Of a stretch of DNA of 32,459 nt, positions 28,746 through 32,459 are shown one piece after another. The notes beneath the pieces were generated by a model, which was not told the DNA's origin, made no database searches, and was given only the letters and a program-made list of their open reading frames with translations. The DNA lies in assembly GCA_030374805.1 (NCBI GenBank), contig JARGSG010000256.1, forward strand, positions 1 through 32,459, given 5' to 3'. Source of the DNA: Gracilaria gracilis (taxonomy: Eukaryota > Rhodophyta > Florideophyceae > Gracilariales > Gracilariaceae). Position numbers and translations under genes: made by a program. The stretch's first letter is position 1; each line of letters starts with the position of its first letter.

Positions 28746-30065
28746 TTACTTGCATGATGAGCTTAGAGATAGAATCTTGTACAACACATAGTCAAGCAGG
28801 GCGTGGCTTCCCCTAAGTATTCCACTGTTGACAGCGAGGGCTTCCATTTCAAACTTCGTTTGAGCAGTTTTCTTGTTTTTGGCTTCCTGCAACAGGTATT
28901 GTTTGGGAAGTTTTGCATCTGCATCCTTCCCACACCGAGCAAGCATTCCATCAAGTAGGGAGTTTTCTTTCTTGTTCAACTGCAGAACTTGTAAGTCTTC
29001 CAGCTTAAACATCTTGCCCCGGTCGGAGTGCTTGACTCTGAGCCACTGAACTTTGTGACCCGCAAGGCTTTCTATGTAGCTTGTGCTGAGTCCATGGGGG
29101 TCTGCATTGGTTACTATATATATCGGCATTGGTTCGTGAGACACGTTGTTTGCTTCCGCAACAGTGCGTAGGAACAGTCGAGTCCCAATATCTAGGTAGA
29201 AGTTTAACCTGCGCAGGGGTATGGATCTGTTAGAAGAGCCTTATTCTGATGGCTGGGAAGTCGAATATTTGGAAGTCAAATCAAAACCTCTGGTTTCCAA
29301 CATACCTTTACATGTGATAACCAAAAACGAAGACAGAGCTCCTCGGTCCCCGGATTCATCTATCAAAGAGTGAAACGCAGCCTCTTTCTCCACTCTTGTG
29401 TGTTCATGTAATCTCTAAAGTCAGTACTCTGGACTGAAACCGATGCCAGACAAAGTTTTACCCTTCAGACAGGAAAGGCAACGGATCTGACTTGAACTCA
29501 TAAGAAGGAGCTTCGCAATGTAGCAATCCAGCGGCTAGGGGCTAGCAACTGCGGATCAAAGCAAAGAAGAAACTTACACAATGATAGCACGAGCATCAGA
29601 AATAACGTTCATCAAACGCTCTGGCCTAGCTGGGATCAAGCAACCAGTATTGCCAAACATGCCAACGTCAACCGCATTTTCAAATTCATCAACGAAAGTA
29701 ACTCGTCCCACTATAAGACTCTTTGGAACCGCGATTATGTTGAGCTCGTTTCCATGAACATCCAGGGAAGAACTGAGATGAAATAAAGCTCTACCAACTG
29801 ATTCTGGAGTTGGAAATAGGGATCGACACATGTAGAATACATCTCTCTTCGTGATTAGCTTCCCACAGCGGATGCTGGAATGGGCAAGAAAGGCGAGATA
29901 TGAAACCCGCAGCGCAACCTTTGAATCAAGGGGAACATGTGGCAACGTTGGGTGCTCGTTAATTCGTTCGCGCTTCTTCCCAAGCAAAACACGCCTAAGC
30001 CCACTGAGAGTGATGAGCTCCAAATTTTCCAAGAGTTTACTTCCTGTGGAATGAGATGCTTCCAT
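28746..30065 (-). CDS. SPO11: SPO11/Top6A-type meiotic DNA endonuclease, three exons
   Basis: Exons 29578-30065, 29306-29394 and 28746-29191 join to 1023 nt, 340 residues, without stops. Introns are GTAAGT...CACAAG (183 nt) and GTATGT...CTACCTAG (114 nt). Exon 1 holds the winged-helix 5Y-CAP part with ITKRDVFYMCRSLF; Tyr78 is the expected DNA-linking tyrosine. VPKSLIVGRVTF and the exon 1/2 junction IIVVEKEAAF (Glu165 of the Toprim fold) follow. Exon 3 gives DIGTRLFLRTVAEAN and PIYIVTNADPHGLSTSYIES. The family usually has DxDP here; this protein has Asn221-Ala-Asp223, so the first Asp is Asn. The C-terminus contains LPKQYLLQEAKNKKTAQTKF and DYVLYKILSL. SPO11 makes the double-strand breaks that start meiotic recombination. 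Splice joins are supported by family motifs, though unproven. Confidence 0.88.
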
Positions 30066-30243
30066 GATCCAGGTTACGCTGCCACTCTTTGGCGTTGCGT
30101 TGTATCTTCTCTTTATATTCGCTCACAGAAACAGTCAAGCTCAACAATGCCAGTTGAAGCCTCTGTGCTAAACGTACATCACTGCAGTTTCGTTTCGAAG
30201 CTTGCGCGAGAACTGTTTGATGCGAAAGATCAAAGTCCCATAT
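30066..30243. promoter_or_regulatory. Spacer holding the likely SPO11 promoter
   Basis: 178 bp separate the stop of the Nudix gene from the ATG of SPO11, both on the minus strand. No clear TATA or factor site was recognised. Confidence 0.35.
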
Positions 30244-31053
30244 TCAGGATGCTACAACAGCGGCGAAACGAAATGGTGCATCAATATATGGACGATCAAC
30301 TCTTGGTATACCGAAAGAATCCAAAACGTCGCCCAAACAATCGAAGGACATTCCCCACAACACGATGTGTGGAGCATGTACTATAGGAGCCTGTACTACG
30401 TCTACAGCATAAGGGAGGACATCCAAGGCCCGCATTCTGCAAAACGTAAACCCAAGGCTTTGCAAAACTGATCCTGCCATGTTTGTGAGAGAATTCATCT
30501 TCATTGCCTGCCGAGGAATCGAATGACTTACGACGTTTCGTGACCATCGATGTAGATGGGACAATAGAACCCAGAAAGCGGATGCAATTTCTGAGGGATT
30601 CAAAACCATTCTCAGAGAATGAGGTTTTTTCTGAAGAAACACCAATGCAGACAGAACTCCTCGCTTCTGCTGATTCCGGATGATTGGTCGATCTTGAATT
30701 CGAGATATGAGTTCGTAAGCCGACGTGTTCAGATCCAGACCAATCTCTTTCTTTGTTTCACGGAGAGCTGTCGAAAGGTCGTTGTTATCTTCCGGATCCT
30801 GTCTTCCCCCCGGGAACGCAATGTGAGCAGACCACGGGTCTCCTTCTCTAGGAGCACGGTGAATAAACAGGAGGTCGAGAGGCACATGTGCCGAATTTGA
30901 CGTCGATGGCCGGAAAATGATCGCAACTGAGGCTCTCTGTGATCCTTGTCGTACACCAGGACTGGGAAATCGCCGCTTGAGATTCTGAACAAGGGCGCAC
31001 AAGTTGGTTTCCTCATTGTTCCGTGAAGAATACTGTACACACGCACCACTCAT
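30244..31053 (-). CDS. Nudix hydrolase of the CoA pyrophosphatase (NUDT7/PCD1) type
   Basis: ATG 31053 (MSGACVQYSSRNNEE) to the stop at 30244 gives 269 residues. Sequence upstream of 31053 in this frame has no ATG. The signature block is LLFIHRAPREGDPWSAHIAF, then PGGRQDPEDNNDLSTALRE. It matches the CoA-type Nudix pattern (LLxxxR...H...FPGG...ALRE). The Nudix box ends RETKKEIGL (residues 98-106); the usual REUxEExGU has Glu where Lys102 stands, so one metal-binding acid is replaced. The C-terminal HIVLWGMSFDCLGDVLDSFG resembles the iWGlTa...l segment of the same family. Members cleave CoA or acyl-CoA into phosphopantetheine and 3',5'-ADP, usually in peroxisomes or mitochondria. No intron is evident. 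Confidence 0.85.
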   Translation of the reverse strand: MSGACVQYSSRNNEETNLCALVQNLKRRFPSPGVRQGSQRASVAIIFRPSTSNSAHVPLDLLFIHRAPREGDPWSAHIAFPGGRQDPEDNNDLSTALRETKKEIGLDLNTSAYELISRIQDRPIIRNQQKRGVLSALVFLQKKPHSLRMVLNPSEIASAFWVLLSHLHRWSRNVVSHSIPRQAMKMNSLTNMAGSVLQSLGFTFCRMRALDVLPYAVDVVQAPIVHAPHIVLWGMSFDCLGDVLDSFGIPRVDRPYIDAPFRFAAVVAS

Positions 31054-31111
31054 GAACGGAGAGGGCGGCAAGCAACACGCACCACTCCTGAACGGAGAGG
31101 GCGGCAAGCAA
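31041..31111. repeat. 36-bp tandem duplication over the Nudix start
   Basis: ACGCACCACTC, one variable base (A or C), then TGAACGGAGAGGGCGGCAAG and CAA occurs at 31041-31076 and again at 31077-31111. The variable base creates the ATG (minus strand) at 31053 in the first copy and destroys it in the second. The period is a multiple of three. Confidence 0.8.
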
Positions 31112-31316
31112 GAGGTTCCGAAAGAATGGCCACCTTTGGTACAAAGCTTTCAAACTAGGTGGAGGGGGTGGGTAGACACTGGATCTTTAGGCATCTGCCC
31201 ATTCCGCAAGGATGTTTGTGGTGGAACTAAATTGGGTGAGACGAGATCGATTTTAAGGTATGTACATGGATATGAATCATATCATATGATACAGTAAGAT
31301 AGTTAGTTCAACTACA

Positions 31317-32459
31317 TTAACCGGAAACCACCAGCTGTCGCTCTGGGTGATACATCTTGCGCCGCTTACTAATGAGATCAATAGTCGTATCAATTTCCTT
31401 TCTAAAGGCCTCTGCCTCTGCCACGATAACCTCGTATCTTTCTGACCACCTCCGACTCCCGAATACTTTCCATGGAAGGCTGAAACGCTTTCTTGGGGTT
31501 TCACTGGCACCCCTGTATTCTTCGTTCAGGGATAACCTTCTCTTCCGCACTGGTGACTCGAAATCATCTTGATCAAGAACATCTTTTCTATATACATCAT
31601 CGACATAGCGATGCCTTTTTCCAAGACTGGACTCCTTTCTTCGATCCCCTGTATCACTGCTATAACGATTATTATCGCCCGCAAACACTGATGTGAACAA
31701 GACGTTAAGACGGCGAATTCTGGAAGTCTGCTTCTCCTCATCGATTACTCTTGCTAGTGGGGCTTCCACATTATTTAAATCCCGGAGCAACGAAGATACT
31801 AAGCGAGGCATAATGATGCCTAAGGCCCAACAGAACTCCACAAGTCCTTGAAATCCATCATGACGGATTTTCGGAAACGCTATTCCCCCAAAGTACAAAG
31901 GGAACCGAGATACCTTTCGTAACTTTGGTCATTGTTCTCAGTTAGCATCGGAAGCTTCATTCTCCGAGTAAGCTCAGCTCCAACTCGGATGAATTGAAGT
32001 CGATGATACGAGAACTCTGTTGGACACCTTCTCGCGTTTTCAGACACTTCTTTCGCAACTCTGCGCCAATTCCTGTTCACGATTCTTATCACGTCGTAGA
32101 GTTCATTGCAGCCAGGGCTTTGACACCGAGAAAACTGCCAATGCCAATGTCTCCATCCAAGCATTATTCCCGACTTCAACGAGTTTTTCACCCACCCGTT
32201 TAAGTTGGAAATCGATCTGTGAGTAACAGAACGGCTTGATGGCAGACAAAGCTCTCTGCGATATACCCTGTTAACTGAGGATCTTGACCCCTTTGCAATA
32301 CAGTCTCTCTACAGAGCACCACACACCGCACACCGCACACAATATCTCGGGTCAAAAGAGACTGAGCCCATTCCGATTCATCTCCTTGTTCTAGTTTTTC
32401 TTTCAGACTGGCGGATATGATTCAAAAGGTTTTTGTTCGCGTAGAAGAACTTTTCCGCA
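31317..32459 (-). CDS. Unrecognised protein, partial, runs off the right edge; several frame changes
   Basis: Reading leftwards from the edge, the minus strand gives LEQGDESEWAQSLLTRDIV, VVLCRETVLQRGQDPQLTGY and ESFVCHQAVLLLTDRFP. Near 32210 it shifts to FQLKRVGEKLVEVGNNAW and METLALAVFSVSKPWLQ, near 32110 to NELYDVIRIVNRNWRRVAKE and SENARRCPTEFSYHRLQFIR, and near 31890 to FGGIAFPKIRHDGFQGLVEF, ending RQLVVSG at 31317. The last part has a basic, low-complexity region (RKRRLSLNEEYRGASETPRK), possibly nuclear. Frame changes could be introns of 26 to 35 nt or indels; candidate GT/AG pairs exist (GTATCT...AATAG near 31897) but do not fix the phase. No family was recognised. Confidence 0.5.

Noticed and set aside
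29395..29577. An extra SPO11 exon (frame with LLHCEAPSYEFKSDPLPF) between exons 1 and 2
   Set aside because: Joining exon 1 directly to VEKEAAF reproduces the conserved IIVVEK motif and gives a continuous 340-codon frame; the stretch is therefore taken as intron.

Overview
This window is nuclear DNA from a eukaryote. It encodes the spindle-checkpoint protein BUB3, a SPO11/Top6A-type meiotic endonuclease, a Golgi-type GT77 glycosyltransferase, a carbohydrate sulfotransferase relic, a CoA-type Nudix hydrolase and a Ulp1-type protease. Several genes carry short GT-AG introns of about 48 to 183 nt. Together with the GT77 and sulfotransferase genes (sulfated-glycan biology) and a Ty1/copia retroelement, this fits an alga, possibly a red alga. 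The lineage is inference; nothing read here proves it.

Layout. 1-2404 (-): the body and open 3' part of a MULE-type transposase broken by two frameshifts. 3150-4170: degenerate GC-rich tandem repeats. 3608-8999 (mostly -): a run of unrecognised, partly frameshifted genes, one with N-terminal CxNC coiled-coil repeats and three introns. 9240-9876 (+): a small spliced gene. 10303-11527 (+): a decayed gene. 11570-12948 (-): a Ulp1/C48-like cysteine protease broken at a poly-T run. 13100-13420 and 20594-20690: a palindrome-rich tandem array split by an insertion.

13421-20588 is a complete Ty1/copia-type element. It has LTRs of 314 and 309 bp starting TG and ending CA, about 95% identical, and a 5-bp target duplication GTGCA. 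Removing the element restores an uninterrupted hairpin in the array. The primer-binding site matches the anticodon arm of initiator tRNA-Met (half-tRNA priming) and lies inside the gag reading frame. gag and pol are in different frames, joined by a candidate -1 frameshift signal (slippery GGGTTTT, 5-nt spacer, stem-loop). Between pol and the 3' LTR lies a long antisense ORF, itself broken by one stop. Pol has an amber stop and altered catalytic residues, so this copy looks dead.

20700-24880: sparse, with decayed coding stretches and a sulfotransferase pseudogene with two in-frame stops. 25180-31053: the most intact host region, with BUB3 (-), GT77 (+, one frameshift), SPO11 (-, two introns, 340 codons after splicing) and a Nudix hydrolase (-). 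BUB3 and GT77 are divergent over about 810 bp that hold a striking cluster of perfect single-base-centred palindromes. 31317-32459 (-): an unrecognised gene that runs off the right edge.

A recurring theme is that many otherwise convincing reading frames carry 1- or 2-nt frameshifts. Some are surely real decay, because they also contain stops or lost catalytic residues. Others, such as the one at a 9-T run, could be sequencing or assembly indels.
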